Origin: Stutzerimonas kunmingensis
GTDB lineage: Bacteria > Pseudomonadota > Gammaproteobacteria > Pseudomonadales > Pseudomonadaceae
Assembly: GCF_021432085.1 (NCBI RefSeq)
Contig: NZ_CP090366.1
Coordinates: 1,984,001 to 2,048,000, forward strand
Direction: 5' to 3'
Length of the DNA: 64,000 nt
Shown: positions 18,549-32,492 of the stretch, in pieces
How the letters are laid out: each line of letters opens with the position of its first letter
Numbering within the stretch: the stretch's first letter is position 1
Position numbers and translations under genes: made by a program
The notes under the pieces: model-generated
Told to the model about the DNA's origin: nothing
The model's database searches: none
The model's input: only the letters and a program-made list of their open reading frames with translations

Positions 18549-19919
18549 ATGATGGGGCAGTTACCGGGAGGACAGCAGCGCCTGTTCTACTCGTTCAACC
18601 TAGAAGATCACGTCCCGGCTCAACACCTCCTGCGCAGCATCGACCAGTGCCTGGATCTTAGTGATCTGCGCGCCTACCTGGCGGACTTCTATAGTCCCAT
18701 CGGACGCCCCTCGATTGACCCGGAATTGATGGTGCGCATGCTGGTCGTCGGCTACTGCTATGGCATTCGTTCCGAGCGGCGATTGTGCGAAGAGGTGCAC
18801 CTGAACCTGGCCTATCGCTGGTTCTGCCGGCTGGGTCTGGAAGACGAAGTCCCCAATCACTCGACCTTCTCGAAGAATCGCCATGGGCGTTTTCGTGACA
18901 GCGATCTGTTCCGCTGGTTGTTCAATGAGGTGCTGCGGCGTTGCATGGCAGCCGGCCTAGTCAAGGGCGAAGGTTTTGCCGTCGACGCTAGCATCATCAA
19001 GGCGGATGCCAGCCGGCAACGTGGGGTAGCGGGAGATGAGGTCGATTGGAACGATCCAAAGCTCAGCAGCCGCGCAGTGCGCGAGTACCTCGAAGCCCTT
19101 GATGAAGAGGCGCTGGCTGAGGCTCTTCCCAAGAAAATTTCGCTCACAGATCCTCAGTCCCGTTGGACAGCAGCGCCAGGTGGGCCGGCCTTTTTTGCCT
19201 ACTCCACGAATTACCTGATCGACACTGAGCACGGTGTGATCATGGACGTGGAAGCTACCCCGGCGCACCGTACCGCCGAAGTCGATTCGACTAGGACGAT
19301 GGTCGAGCGTGTCAAAGCTCAGTTCGATCTCACACCGGAACGCCTTATCGGCGATACCGCTTATGGCACCGCCCCGATGCTGGCCTGGATGGTCGAAGAA
19401 AAGGACATCGAGCCGCATGTGCCGGTGTGGGACAAGACTGAGCGCAAGGACGACAGCCTCTCCAGTAACGACTTCCACTGGAACCAGGAGGCCAATGAAT
19501 ACCGCTGCCCAGCCGGCAAACCACTACGCAGTGAGTGGCGCGCCTTCACCCAGAAAAGATCGCGGGTGACCAAGGCCAACACCATCATTTATCGCTCCAG
19601 CCAAACCGACTGCACTACCTGTCCGCTGAAAGCGAAATGCTGCCCCAACACGCCGAATCGGAAGATCGTCCGCAGTATCCATGAGGCTGCCCGCGATGTG
19701 GCCAGGCGCATCGCCAAGACACCGGAATACCTCGTCTCTCGCTGCGAACGAAAGAAGGTGGAGATGCTGTTCGCCCACCTCAAACGGATCATGAAACTCG
19801 ATCGTTTACGACTGCGCGGCCTGACAGGTGCCACTGACGAATTCACTTTGGCGGCGGCGGTGCAGAACCTGCGACGCATGGCCAAGCTTTTGCCTCAAGG
19901 GCCACCGCTCACGGGATAG
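18549..19919 (+). CDS. IS1182 family transposase
   Basis: 456 residues from ATG 18549 (a second ATG follows directly; GTG 18534 is also in frame). N-terminal DUF772-type region: MMGQLPGGQQRLFYSFNLEDHVP... through YRWFCRLGLEDEVPNHSTFSKNRHGRF. DDE-type catalytic region: GFAVDASIIKADAS, LIGDTAYGTAPML, and a C-terminal CERKKVEMLFAHLKRIMKLDRLRLRGL segment with the last acidic residue. A cysteine cluster (CTTCPLKAKCCPN) lies before the final block, as in other IS1182 members. It appears intact and is the only gene of the element. Confidence 0.93.
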   Translation: MMGQLPGGQQRLFYSFNLEDHVPAQHLLRSIDQCLDLSDLRAYLADFYSPIGRPSIDPELMVRMLVVGYCYGIRSERRLCEEVHLNLAYRWFCRLGLEDEVPNHSTFSKNRHGRFRDSDLFRWLFNEVLRRCMAAGLVKGEGFAVDASIIKADASRQRGVAGDEVDWNDPKLSSRAVREYLEALDEEALAEALPKKISLTDPQSRWTAAPGGPAFFAYSTNYLIDTEHGVIMDVEATPAHRTAEVDSTRTMVERVKAQFDLTPERLIGDTAYGTAPMLAWMVEEKDIEPHVPVWDKTERKDDSLSSNDFHWNQEANEYRCPAGKPLRSEWRAFTQKRSRVTKANTIIYRSSQTDCTTCPLKAKCCPNTPNRKIVRSIHEAARDVARRIAKTPEYLVSRCERKKVEMLFAHLKRIMKLDRLRLRGLTGATDEFTLAAAVQNLRRMAKLLPQGPPLTG

Positions 19920-20060
19920 GTACGCCTGCTGAGAGCAGAAACCTTCAAATTAACCCTCAGGCCTGAGCAAGGACGCTCAGCGAAACGCCGAAAGGCAACC
20001 TGAAGTGGCTTGCAGTCACTTCGACAGCAGGCACACCTGATCGGCAGGCCGCCGCTAAAC

Positions 20061-20079
20061 CTACTTTTTCAACAGAATC
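20061..20079 (-). repeat. Right terminal inverted repeat of the IS1182-family element
   Basis: Nineteen bases identical to the reverse complement of 18473-18491; followed outside by the second CGATT. Confidence 0.92.
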
Positions 20080-20275
20080 CGATTCAAAGCGGTCCGTTGA
20101 GGAACGTCGGCATTCGTATCCGCAATGTTGCAGCACGCTCTAACTACCGCAGTGACATTGATGAGAACCGGTTAATCCTCAGCTATACATTGGCGCTGTT
20201 CTGAATAGCAGATCGCCACCGTGGCAAACATAGGAGGGGCAGCCAGCCAAATCTGGCCTAAGTGGAAATAAACGG

Positions 20276-20614
20276 TTGACGTTGATTTTCAGGCTCCTAT
20301 AATGCGCACCACTTCCGGCGCAGTCCTTAAGCAAAACCTCTTGTAAATCAAAAGGTTAGCGAAATAAAAGGGTTGCACGGATGGCGGATTCAGATAGAAT
20401 GCGCCGGGCTGGCAGGGTGGTGGTTGAATCCTGTTAGCGGCTTCGGTCGGGTTGATCGGAAGCGGTTGAAAGAGGTGGTTGACAGCGGTTTTGAACGCTG
20501 TATGATTCGCCTCCCGCTGACGAGAGACGCAGGTTGATCTGAAGCGCAAGCGGTTGAGAAGAAAGAAAAACTTCTTCAAAAACAGCTTGACAGGTAACAA
20601 GGCTGCTGTAGAAT
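20276..20614 (+). promoter_or_regulatory. Four tandem rRNA promoters
   Basis: Four -35/-10 pairs, each with a 16-bp spacer: TTGACG 20276-20281 / TATAAT 20298-20303; TTGCAC 20373-20378 / TAGAAT 20395-20400; TTGACA 20479-20484 / TATGAT 20501-20506; TTGACA 20587-20592 / TAGAAT 20609-20614. Three of the four -10 boxes are followed by GCGC and the other by TCGC, the GC-rich discriminator typical of stringently controlled rRNA promoters. Spacing between units is about 97 to 108 bp. The rest of 20205-20830 holds no gene that I can see. Confidence 0.85.
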
Positions 20615-20650
20615 GCGCGGCCTCGGTTGAGACGAAAGGCTTGATCGAAA

Positions 20651-20662
20651 CGCTCTTTAACA
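20651..20662 (+). promoter_or_regulatory. boxA antitermination element in the rrn leader
   Basis: CGCTCTTTAACA matches the boxA consensus (TGCTCTTTAACA) except for its first base and lies downstream of the last promoter, as expected for NusB/NusE-dependent antitermination. Confidence 0.8.
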
Positions 20663-20830
20663 ACTGAATCAAGCAATTCGTGTGGGTGCTTGTGAATGTA
20701 AGACTGATGGTCAGATAGATTATCAGCATCACAAAGCAACACTCGTTTATTCGAGAGTTACTCTTTACTTGTAAAGAGATTTGCGATTGCTGAGCCAAGT
20801 TTAGGGTTTTCTCAAAACCCAAGCAGTATT

Positions 20831-22367
<1,537 letters not shown>

Positions 22368-22458
22368 ATCGAAGACTTCAGCTTCTTCATAAGCTCCCAC
22401 ACGAATTGCTTGATTCACTAGCGAAAAGCGATTGGGTTTCGACCCGAGAGAGACGATT

Positions 22459-22535
<77 letters not shown>

Positions 22536-22565
22536 ATTGTCATGGGATGTGGCCGATCTGTAGAT

Positions 22566-22641
22566 GGGGCCATAGCTCAGCTGGGAGAGCGCCTGCTTTG
22601 CACGCAGGAGGTCAGCGGTTCGATCCCGCTTGGCTCCACCA
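22566..22641 (+). tRNA. tRNA-Ala (TGC)
   Basis: 76 bases with encoded CCA. Acceptor GGGGCCA/TGGCTCC (with a G-T pair), anticodon loop CTTTGCACG with anticodon TGC, T-loop GTTCGATCC. Second spacer tRNA. Confidence 0.98.
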
Positions 22642-22734
22642 TTAACTCGAAAATCGCTGAAAGCTCAGAAATGAGTGCTGCTTGCGCATCCTGTGATGTG
22701 TGAGGGTATTGATTTCTGGTCTTTGCGCCAGAAC

Positions 22735-22747
22735 TGTTCTTTAAAAA
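22735..22747 (+). promoter_or_regulatory. boxA element before 23S rRNA
   Basis: TGTTCTTTAAAAA in the 16S-23S spacer is a boxA-like sequence at the usual place for renewed antitermination before 23S. Confidence 0.7.
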
Positions 22748-22894
22748 TTTGGGTATGTGATAGAAGTAGATTTGAGTGGTCACTTTCACTGGTGATTATT
22801 CAAGTCAAGGTAAAATTTGCGTGTTCTCTATGCAAATTTTCGGCGAATGTCGTCTTCACGTTATAGACAGTAACCAGATTGCTTGGGGTTATAT

Positions 22895-25784
<2,890 letters not shown>

Positions 25785-25916
25785 TATAACACCCAAACAA
25801 TTTGGCTGTTAGACGGAAAGTCGACAAACAGACCGAAAATCTGCACGAACACGCAATACCAATTCATCACATACCCGATTGGCTGCAGCGGCTAAACCCC
25901 GAGGCAGCAACTGAAT

Positions 25917-26034
25917 TGCTTGACGACCATAGAGCGTTGGAACCACCTGATCCCTTCCCGAACTCAGTAGTGAAACGACGCATCGCCGATGGTAGTGTGG
26001 GGTCTCCCCATGTGAGAGTAGGTCATCGTCAAGC
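25917..26034 (+). rRNA. rrf: 5S ribosomal RNA
   Basis: Starts TGCTTGACGACCATAGAGCG and ends ATCGTCAAGC, with complementary ends. Conserved CCGAACTCAG loop is present. About 118 bases. It closes the operon. Confidence 0.97.
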
Positions 26035-26043
26035 TCCTTTCCC

Positions 26044-26083
26044 AAACCCCCGACCCGCGTAAGCTGGTCGGGGGTTTGCTTTT
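26044..26083 (+). terminator. rrn operon terminator
   Basis: AAACCCCCGACC (26044-26055) pairs perfectly with GGTCGGGGGTTT (26066-26077), 10-base loop, then GCTTTT. A strong intrinsic terminator just after 5S. Confidence 0.92.
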
Positions 26084-26397
26084 GGGGCAGAGAAAAGCAC
26101 AAGGCGCTAACGCGGTGCTGGAATTGCCGATAGTGCAGCTTTAGGCTGGTGTTAAAACAGAAGCCTGCCCCCGACAACCACGTAGTGTCAGTCCTAACAG
26201 CCCCGAAGTGCTGGAGCAGAGCCAGCCGTTGGGTCTTGGCCGGCACTAGCTAATGCTTGAGCTGGAGCCGCCCGCAGCTGTCGTCTAGATACATTGCTCC
26301 GGCTGGTCTTAGGCAGCCCCAGCCGGCACAGCGCGCGACCTAAGGTTCGCGGCAGGCGTGTGAGAGCACACAGCAGACAGACGCTTCCGCTACACCG
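26084..26397. other. Intergenic stretch without a recognised gene
   Basis: 314 bases between the rrn terminator and the end of fumC. No open frame with family resemblance, tRNA or repeat was found. A weak stem (GTGTG / CACAC near 26357-26370) lies downstream of fumC on its strand and may help end that transcript. Confidence 0.5.
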
Positions 26398-27792
26398 TTA
26401 TTCCCTTTGTCCGGCTTCAAGCATCGTCTCTGGACGAACCCATTGATCGAACTCCTCGCTGGTAAGGTAACCAAGCTCCATGGCTGCTTCGCGCAATGTG
26501 GTGCCTTGCGCATAGGCCTTCTTGGCGATTTCAGCTGCCCGGTCATAGCCGATATGAGGATTCAGTGCGGTTACCAGCATAAGCCCGCGTTCCAGATGCT
26601 CGGCCATACGCGCCGGGTCCGGCTCTAATCCGGAAATGCAATGAGCGTTGAAGTTGCGGCATCCGTCGGACAGCAGTTGGACCGATTGAAGCAGGTTATG
26701 AATGATCACCGGCTTGAATACGTTCAATTGCAGATGTCCCTGACTCGCTGCAAAGCTGATCGTCGTGTCATTGCCCATGACCTGGCAAGCGAGCATTGAT
26801 AAGGCTTCGCATTGGGTTGGATTGACCTTGCCGGGCATGATCGAACTACCTGGTTCGTTGGCTGGCAATCGCACCTCAGCGAATCCCCCGCGCGGACCGG
26901 AGCCGAGCAGACGAAGATCATTGGCCAACTTCATCAACGCGACGGCCAGCGTCTTCAGCGCACCGGACATCGCGACCAGCGGCTCATGTCCGGCCAGCGC
27001 GGCGAACTTGTTTGGGGCAGAGACGAAGGGGAGGCCCGAGAGAGCGGCCAGCTCCGCTGCGATGGCTTCGGCGAAGCCGTGCGGCGAGTTCAAGCCGGTG
27101 CCTACCGCAGTACCCCCCTGCGCCAGTTCATAAACAGCCGGCAGGCACTGACGGATCGTGCGTTCGGCGATATCGAGCTGCGCGACAAACGCCGACATCT
27201 CCTGGCCGAAGGTAATCGGAGTTGCATCCATCAGATGGGTGCGTCCGGTCTTGATCAGCTTATTGTGTCGCACTGCAAGCTCTGCCAGTCCACCGGACAG
27301 TTCTGCAATGGCAGGCAGCAGTTGGCTGTGCACGGCTTTGGCGGCCGCAATGTGCATTGCTGTCGGGAAGCAGTCGTTGGAGCTCTGCGCGCGATTAACG
27401 TGATCGTTCGGATGGACTGGCGCCTTGCCGCCTCGGTTGCCGCCGGCCAGCTCGTTGGCGCGACCCGCGATCACCTCGTTGACGTTCATATTGCTCTGCG
27501 TGCCGCTGCCGGTTTGCCAGACGACCAGCGGAAACTGGCCGTCGTGCTGACCATGCAGAACCTCATCCGCGGCTTGCTCGATCAGGCGCGCGATGTCGGG
27601 CGGCAGATCACCAATTCGATTGTTTACACGCGCTGCAGCTTTCTTGATCAGCGCTAACGCATGCAGCACCTGGATCGGCATTCGCTCGCTACCAATCGCG
27701 AAGTTGCTCAGCGATCGCTGCGTCTGTGCGCCCCAGTAAGCCTGTTCCGGTACTTCGACTTGCCCCAGACTGTCGGTCTCTATACGCGTCAT
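26398..27792 (-). CDS. fumC: Class II fumarate hydratase
   Basis: 464 residues, oxygen-stable fumarase converting fumarate and malate in the citric acid cycle. Family marks: [62 protein letters not shown], and the signature [13 protein letters not shown] with its catalytic serine loop. Start taken at ATG 27792 ([21 protein letters not shown]), behind AGGAG; a longer in-frame start would add a 49-residue leader that is not conserved. It is divergent from the DUF2059 gene, 146 bases apart. Confidence 0.97.
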   Translation of the reverse strand: MTRIETDSLGQVEVPEQAYWGAQTQRSLSNFAIGSERMPIQVLHALALIKKAAARVNNRIGDLPPDIARLIEQAADEVLHGQHDGQFPLVVWQTGSGTQSNMNVNEVIAGRANELAGGNRGGKAPVHPNDHVNRAQSSNDCFPTAMHIAAAKAVHSQLLPAIAELSGGLAELAVRHNKLIKTGRTHLMDATPITFGQEMSAFVAQLDIAERTIRQCLPAVYELAQGGTAVGTGLNSPHGFAEAIAAELAALSGLPFVSAPNKFAALAGHEPLVAMSGALKTLAVALMKLANDLRLLGSGPRGGFAEVRLPANEPGSSIMPGKVNPTQCEALSMLACQVMGNDTTISFAASQGHLQLNVFKPVIIHNLLQSVQLLSDGCRNFNAHCISGLEPDPARMAEHLERGLMLVTALNPHIGYDRAAEIAKKAYAQGTTLREAAMELGYLTSEEFDQWVRPETMLEAGQRE

Positions 27793-27938
27793 GCCATGCT
27801 CCTGCTCAATATTGCTGGTTAGGCTGCCCTGCGGCATCGGCAGTTCCGTAGCTTTGCCTTCGGCCGCTTGAGGCATTGGAACTCCGAGCGCAGAATGTGT
27901 CCATTGAGGGCTACCTATAGCCAGCCCAAGGATTTCCA

Positions 27939-28445
27939 ATGTCGACTTTTCGTGTCCAGACCCTGCGCGCTGCAGCGCTGTTCATCTGTATCAGTTCATC
28001 GGCTTTTGCCGATAGTGCGAGCCATGCGGGAAGTGCAGAACGTTTTCTGCAGCTTGCCAATGCTGACCGGCTCGCCGTACCTGTTTATGCCCAAGTGCAG
28101 CAGATGTTTGCGCAGCGTTTTGCCGAAGCGCAGGCGCCAGATACCAAGAAGGCGCTGCTCGAGCGCTATCAGGCTCAGGCCAATACTGCTTTGGACAAGG
28201 CTATAGGGTGGGACAAGCTGAAGCCGGATCTGGTCGCTTTGTACACCAGCCAGTTCTCCGAAACGGAACTGAATCAGCTGATCGATTTTTATGAGTCGCC
28301 ACTCGGCAAGAAGATGCTCAGCAAGCTGCCGGAGCTCAATGCTCGCTCGGCTCAGCTTACCCAGGTCAAGTTGGAAAGCGCGGTGCCGGAAGTGAATAAC
28401 CTGCTGTCCGAGATGACGGCCGAACTCGAGAAACAGAAGCCTTAA
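27939..28445 (+). CDS. DUF2059 domain secreted protein
   Basis: 168 residues. A signal peptide ([24 protein letters not shown]) is followed by a helical DUF2059 domain, with the typical segment [33 protein letters not shown]. It is probably periplasmic. The family has no firm function. It is 11 bases upstream of a bolA-like gene on the same strand, so the two may be cotranscribed. Confidence 0.9.
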   Translation: MSTFRVQTLRAAALFICISSSAFADSASHAGSAERFLQLANADRLAVPVYAQVQQMFAQRFAEAQAPDTKKALLERYQAQANTALDKAIGWDKLKPDLVALYTSQFSETELNQLIDFYESPLGKKMLSKLPELNARSAQLTQVKLESAVPEVNNLLSEMTAELEKQKP

Positions 28446-28456
28446 GAGACCCTGCC

Positions 28457-28753
28457 ATGCGCAAGCTCGATTTGATCCAAGACGCCCTGCAAGCCTTGCA
28501 GCCCGAGCACCTTGAAGTGCTCGATGAAAGCCACACACACAGTCGCGGGCAGGAAACACATTACAAAGCCGTGATCGTCAGCGAGCAGTTCACCGGACTG
28601 AATTCGGTCAAGCGTCACCAAAAGGCTTATGCCGCGATGGGGGCTCTGATGCAACAGATCCATGCCCTTGCGCTGCATACCTATACGCCTGAGGAGTGGG
28701 CGCAACAAGGCACGGCCCCGGCATCACCGGTTTGTGCTGGTGGGCATAAATAG
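28457..28753 (+). CDS. bolA: BolA family protein
   Basis: 98 residues. The BolA fold is shown by LEVLDESHTHSRGQETHYKAVIVSEQFTGLNSVKRHQKAYAAMG, with the conserved His residues of the SHxH-type loop and the R/K-H-x-x-V-Y/Q-region near residue 54 (here VKRHQKAY). BolA proteins work with monothiol glutaredoxins in iron-sulfur handling and in some cases in shape or stress control. A strong terminator lies 54 bases downstream. Confidence 0.9.
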   Translation: MRKLDLIQDALQALQPEHLEVLDESHTHSRGQETHYKAVIVSEQFTGLNSVKRHQKAYAAMGALMQQIHALALHTYTPEEWAQQGTAPASPVCAGGHK

Positions 28754-28806
28754 CGTGCCGTCTCGCACGGGACCATTCTTGCCGTTCTTTGTTAGACTTC
28801 CTCCCC

Positions 28807-28833
28807 GCGCCGGCCCACGCCGGCGCTTTCGTT
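28807..28833 (+). terminator. Terminator after the bolA-like gene
   Basis: GCGCCGGC (28807-28814) pairs perfectly with GCCGGCGC (28819-28826), 4-base loop, followed by TTTCGTTT. Confidence 0.75.
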
Positions 28834-28880
28834 TGTATCCGGTCCACCCTTTACGCGGGTGACCACTGGCGGAAGTACCC

Positions 28881-29816
28881 ATGACACGAAAAATCGTTGT
28901 GGCAGCGCTGTACAAGTTCGTATCGCTGCCTGATTACGTTGCGCTGCGCGAACCCCTGCTCGAAACCCTCACGCACAATGGCATCAAGGGCACCTTGTTG
29001 TTGGCCGAGGAGGGTATCAACGGCACGGTCTCCGGTACCCGCGAGGCCATCAATGCGCTGCTTGAATGGTTTCGGCTCGATGACCGCCTTACCGACATCG
29101 ACCACAAGGAATCGTACTGCGACGAGCAGCCGTTCTATCGCACCAAGGTCAAGCTGAAGAAGGAGATCGTCACGCTCGGCGTTGAGGGTGTCGATCCGAA
29201 TCGGCAGGTTGGAACCTATGTCGAGCCGCAAGACTGGAACGCGCTGATCGCCGATCCGGAAGTGTTGCTGATCGACACCCGTAACGACTACGAAGTGGCA
29301 ATCGGTACGTTCGAAGGTGCGGTCGACCCGAAGACCAAATCGTTCCGAGACTTTCCTGACTACATCAAGGCTCACTACGACCCGGCAAAGCACAAGAAGG
29401 TCGCAATGTTCTGCACCGGCGGCATTCGCTGCGAGAAGGCGTCGAGCTATATGCTTGGTGAGGGCTTTGAGGAGGTTTATCACCTCAAGGGCGGCATCCT
29501 CAAGTATCTGGAGGAGGTGCCGGAGACGCAAAGTCGATGGCAAGGCGACTGCTTCGTGTTCGATAACCGCGTGACCGTGCGGCATGACCTCAGCGTCGGT
29601 GAGTTCGATCTGTGCCATGCCTGCCGCGCACCGCTATCCGTGGAAGATCGTCAATCGGAGCACTACGCTGCGGGTATCAGCTGTCCGCATTGCTGGGATA
29701 CGTTAAGTGAGAAGACGCGCGCCGGCGCTCGCGAACGGCAGAAACAGATTGAGCTGGCGCGTCAGCGCAATCAGCCGCATCCCATCGGCCGCGACCCGCG
29801 AAAACTAGACCGCTGA
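28881..29816 (+). CDS. trhO: tRNA uridine 5-hydroxylase TrhO (rhodanese family)
   Basis: 311 residues (YceA type). The N-terminal acylphosphatase-like domain ([31 protein letters not shown]) is followed by a rhodanese domain with [13 protein letters not shown] and the catalytic loop [11 protein letters not shown], and a C-terminal cysteine-rich segment ([14 protein letters not shown]). TrhO makes 5-hydroxyuridine at position 34 of tRNA, a precursor of cmo5U and related bases. It stands alone between a terminator and the DsbA-like gene. Confidence 0.94.
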   Translation: MTRKIVVAALYKFVSLPDYVALREPLLETLTHNGIKGTLLLAEEGINGTVSGTREAINALLEWFRLDDRLTDIDHKESYCDEQPFYRTKVKLKKEIVTLGVEGVDPNRQVGTYVEPQDWNALIADPEVLLIDTRNDYEVAIGTFEGAVDPKTKSFRDFPDYIKAHYDPAKHKKVAMFCTGGIRCEKASSYMLGEGFEEVYHLKGGILKYLEEVPETQSRWQGDCFVFDNRVTVRHDLSVGEFDLCHACRAPLSVEDRQSEHYAAGISCPHCWDTLSEKTRAGARERQKQIELARQRNQPHPIGRDPRKLDR

Positions 29817-29857
29817 GCCAACTGGCTGCTGCGCCAGCCTGCCATTGGAGTATCGAA

Positions 29858-30487
29858 GTGGCCCGACTGATCTATGTGATGGACCCAATGTGCTCCTGGT
29901 GCTGGGGATTCGCGCCGGTAGTGACGGCGCTGGCCGAGCAAGCCGCGGCTCAGGGCGTATCGCTAGGGCTGAGGGTGGGCGGGCTGCGTCGCGAGCAGGG
30001 CGTTATGGATCAGGCAGGGCGGCAGCGCACGCTGTCCTACTGGCAGGCCGTGCACTCGGCGACAGGTCAGTCGTTCAATCTGGATAAGGGCTTGCCTGAC
30101 GCGTTGATCTACGACACAGAGCGCGCTTGCCGTGCGCTTGTCGCTGCTCGCAGCCTCGATGAATCTCGCGTCTGGTCGCTGTCATTGGCGATTCAGCAGG
30201 CGTTCTACCAGCACGGGTTCGATGTGACCCTGCCAGCGGTGCTGGTGGACCTGGCCGAGACCGCAGGTCTTTCGCGGAGTCAGTTCGCCGAGCGTTATGA
30301 CGACCCGGCCACCAAGGCAGCCACCGTGTCTGACTTTACCTGGGTCGAGAACCTCGGCATTGCCGGCTTCCCCACACTGCTGGCCGAGCACGAAGGGCAA
30401 CTGGCGCTGGTCACCAACGGTTATCAACCGCTGTCTGCACTAAGCCCGCTACTGGAACGCTGGCTGGAGCGTAACGCCCATGCCTGA
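29858..30487 (+). CDS. DsbA family (FrnE-like) thioredoxin-fold protein
   Basis: 209 residues, no signal peptide. It begins MARLIYVMDPMCSWCWGFAPV, so the redox-type CxxC is CSWC at residues 12-15, followed by an inserted helical domain and a C-terminal cis-proline loop (GIAGFPTLL). This is the layout of cytoplasmic DsbA-like or FrnE-like oxidoreductases and isomerases. GTG start at 29858 behind GGAG. The end overlaps the next gene by 8 bases, so it may be cotranslated with the ABC exporter. Confidence 0.87.
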   Translation: MARLIYVMDPMCSWCWGFAPVVTALAEQAAAQGVSLGLRVGGLRREQGVMDQAGRQRTLSYWQAVHSATGQSFNLDKGLPDALIYDTERACRALVAARSLDESRVWSLSLAIQQAFYQHGFDVTLPAVLVDLAETAGLSRSQFAERYDDPATKAATVSDFTWVENLGIAGFPTLLAEHEGQLALVTNGYQPLSALSPLLERWLERNAHA

Positions 30488-32258
30488 CCAACTCAGCTGG
30501 GCAGAGATACGCCGGCTCGCATTGCACCATCGCAAAGCGCTGATCCTGGCGAATCTGGTTGCCGTGCTGGCGACGCTCTGCAGTGTGCCGATTCCGTTGC
30601 TGCTGCCGCTGTTGGTCGACGAGGTGCTGCTCGGAGCGGGCGACTCGGCGCTGCAGATCATGGATCGCTTTCTGCCTGCCAGCTGGGAAACCGCTGTTGG
30701 CTATATCGGGCTCATGCTCGGCGTGACCCTGGTATTGCGGTCTTCTGCGCTGGTGTTCAACGTGCTGCAGGCGCGCCTGTTCGCTCGGCTTTCGAAGGAC
30801 ATCGTTTATCGCATTCGCGTGCGGCTGATCGAGCGGCTCAAGCGCATTGCCCTGGCGGAATACGAAAGCCTCGGCGGCGGCACGGTGGCGGCGCACCTGG
30901 TCACCGATCTGGAGACCATCGACAAGTTCATCGGCGATACGCTCAGCCGTCTGCTGGTGGCCGTGCTGTCGATTTTCGGCACGGCGGCCATTCTGGTGTG
31001 GATGCACTGGCAGTTGGCGTTGTTGATTCTCCTGTTCAATCCGCTGGTGATCTACGCCACGGTGCAGCTGGGCAAGCGCGTGAAGCACCTGAAGAAGCTG
31101 GAGAACGACAGCACGTCGCGCTTCACCCAGGCACTCACGGAAACCCTCGACGCCATCCAGGAAGTGCGCGCCGGCAACCGGCAGGGATTCTTCCTCGGTC
31201 GCCTGGGTTTGCGCGCGCGGGAGGTACGCGACTACGCGGTTGCTTCGCAGTGGAAGACCGACGCGTCCAACCGTGCCAGTGGCCTGCTGTTCCAGTTCGG
31301 TATTGACGTGTTTCGCGCCGCGGCAATGCTCACTGTGCTGTTTTCCGATCTGTCGATCGGCCAGATGCTGGCGGTCTTCAGCTACCTCTGGTTCATGATC
31401 GGTCCGGTGGAGCAACTGTTGAGCCTGCAGTACGCCTTCTACGCAGCTGGCGGTGCGCTGGGCCGCATCAACCAGCTGCTGGCGCGGGCGGACGAGCCGC
31501 AGTACGCCGGAGGACGCGATCCTTTCGCCGGCCAGACGACGGTGGCGATCGATGTACGAGGTCTGCGCTTTGCCTATCAGGATGAACCGATTCTGGAAGG
31601 GCTTGATCTCAGCATCGCGCCGGGCGAGAAGGTCGCAATCGTCGGAGCCAGCAGAGGAGGCAAGAGCACCCTGGTGCAGCTGCTGCTGGGGCTGTATCAG
31701 GCGCAGGCCGGGCGGATCCAGTTCGGCGGCGTGGCGCTTGAAGAGATCGGGCTGGGCACCGTGCGCGACAACGTTGCAGTAGTGCTGCAGCATCCCGCAC
31801 TGTTCAACGACAGCGTGCGAGCCAACCTGATGATGGGCCGCGAGCGAGATGACGACGCCTGCTGGCGGGCGCTGGAGATCGCTCAGCTGGCCGATACCAT
31901 TCGTCAATTACCGAACGGTCTGGACAGCATCGTCGGCCGTTCCGGTGTGCGTCTGTCCGGCGGTCAGCGGCAGCGCCTGGCCGTAGCACGCATGATCCTG
32001 GCCGAGCCAAAGGTCGTGATTCTCGATGAAGCCACCTCTGCGCTGGATGCGGCGACGGAGTATGCCCTGCACCAAGGCCTCAATCGTTTCCTTCAGGGGC
32101 GTACGACGCTGATCATTGCCCATCGCCTGTCGGCGGTGAAACAGGCGGATCGCGTACTGGTCTTCGACGGTGGCCGCATCGCCGAAGACGGCGGCCACCA
32201 GCAGCTCATCGCCGAGGGTGGGCTTTACGCTCGGCTCTATGGGCACCTGCAGCACTAG
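30480..32258 (+). CDS. ABC transporter, fused permease and ATP-binding protein
   Basis: 592 residues. Residues 1-330 are a six-helix exporter membrane domain; residues 355-590 are the ATPase with Walker A IVGASRGGKST near 388, Q-loop LQHP, signature LSGGQRQRLAVARM near 492 and Walker B VVILDEATSALD near 511, ending with an AHRLS H-loop. The Walker A carries an arginine (SRGGKS) where many half-exporters have SGSGKS. It is a half-transporter expected to form a homodimer in the inner membrane. The substrate is unknown. It overlaps the DsbA-like gene. Confidence 0.92.
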   Translation: MPDQLSWAEIRRLALHHRKALILANLVAVLATLCSVPIPLLLPLLVDEVLLGAGDSALQIMDRFLPASWETAVGYIGLMLGVTLVLRSSALVFNVLQARLFARLSKDIVYRIRVRLIERLKRIALAEYESLGGGTVAAHLVTDLETIDKFIGDTLSRLLVAVLSIFGTAAILVWMHWQLALLILLFNPLVIYATVQLGKRVKHLKKLENDSTSRFTQALTETLDAIQEVRAGNRQGFFLGRLGLRAREVRDYAVASQWKTDASNRASGLLFQFGIDVFRAAAMLTVLFSDLSIGQMLAVFSYLWFMIGPVEQLLSLQYAFYAAGGALGRINQLLARADEPQYAGGRDPFAGQTTVAIDVRGLRFAYQDEPILEGLDLSIAPGEKVAIVGASRGGKSTLVQLLLGLYQAQAGRIQFGGVALEEIGLGTVRDNVAVVLQHPALFNDSVRANLMMGRERDDDACWRALEIAQLADTIRQLPNGLDSIVGRSGVRLSGGQRQRLAVARMILAEPKVVILDEATSALDAATEYALHQGLNRFLQGRTTLIIAHRLSAVKQADRVLVFDGGRIAEDGGHQQLIAEGGLYARLYGHLQH

Positions 32259-32492
32259 CTGCGCAGGCACGTCATTCACCCGCAGCGGGTCACCGAGTTC
32301 GCCGTTGGGACTTGGCCGAAAGCCGCAGCTGATCCGCACCCATAGGTGGGCGTCCTGGCGCCGGCCGCGACAGGCGAAGGTCGTTAGCACTTACCGTCAG
32401 TCTTAAGGCGCCAAAAATATCCAGCCGCCACGCTCAACTATTAGTAATCTCTGCCGACTTCCCGTTCGTGCCTCTTTTGTGGAACTTCTCTG

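Larger units (their letters stand above)
18473..20079 (+). mobile_element. IS1182-family insertion sequence inside benF
   Basis: 1607 bp. Ends are perfect 19-bp inverted repeats starting GATTCTGTTGAAAAAGTAG (18473-18491 and 20061-20079). The 5-bp sequence CGATT is present on both sides (18468-18472 and 20080-20084), a target duplication. One transposase gene fills the element. The undamaged ends and clean duplication point to a recent insertion. Other copies may exist elsewhere in the genome. Confidence 0.93.
17333..20204 (+). pseudogene. benF: benF-like OprD family porin, split by an insertion sequence
   Basis: The first part (17333-18472, 380 codons) encodes a signal peptide (MQKRSISRLALTIAAASA...HA) and most of an OprD-family outer-membrane barrel. 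The last part (20080-20204) encodes the C-terminal strands and ends ILSYTLALF, a porin-like C-terminal phenylalanine. Removing the insertion and one copy of the 5-bp duplication joins the parts in frame as [14 protein letters not shown]. The intact protein would be about 420 residues, normal for BenF/OpdK-type aromatic acid channels. The interrupted frame runs on into the insertion sequence and stops after a short nonsense tail. Benzoate uptake across the outer membrane may be reduced. Confidence 0.92.

Noticed and set aside
26084..26397. Extra tRNA or small gene after the rrn operon
   Set aside because: No cloverleaf, CCA end or coding pattern was found.
30411..31907. A 498-residue minus-strand frame opposite the ABC exporter gene
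   Set aside because: The plus-strand frame has full ABC motifs; the opposite product is Gln/His-rich and resembles no family.
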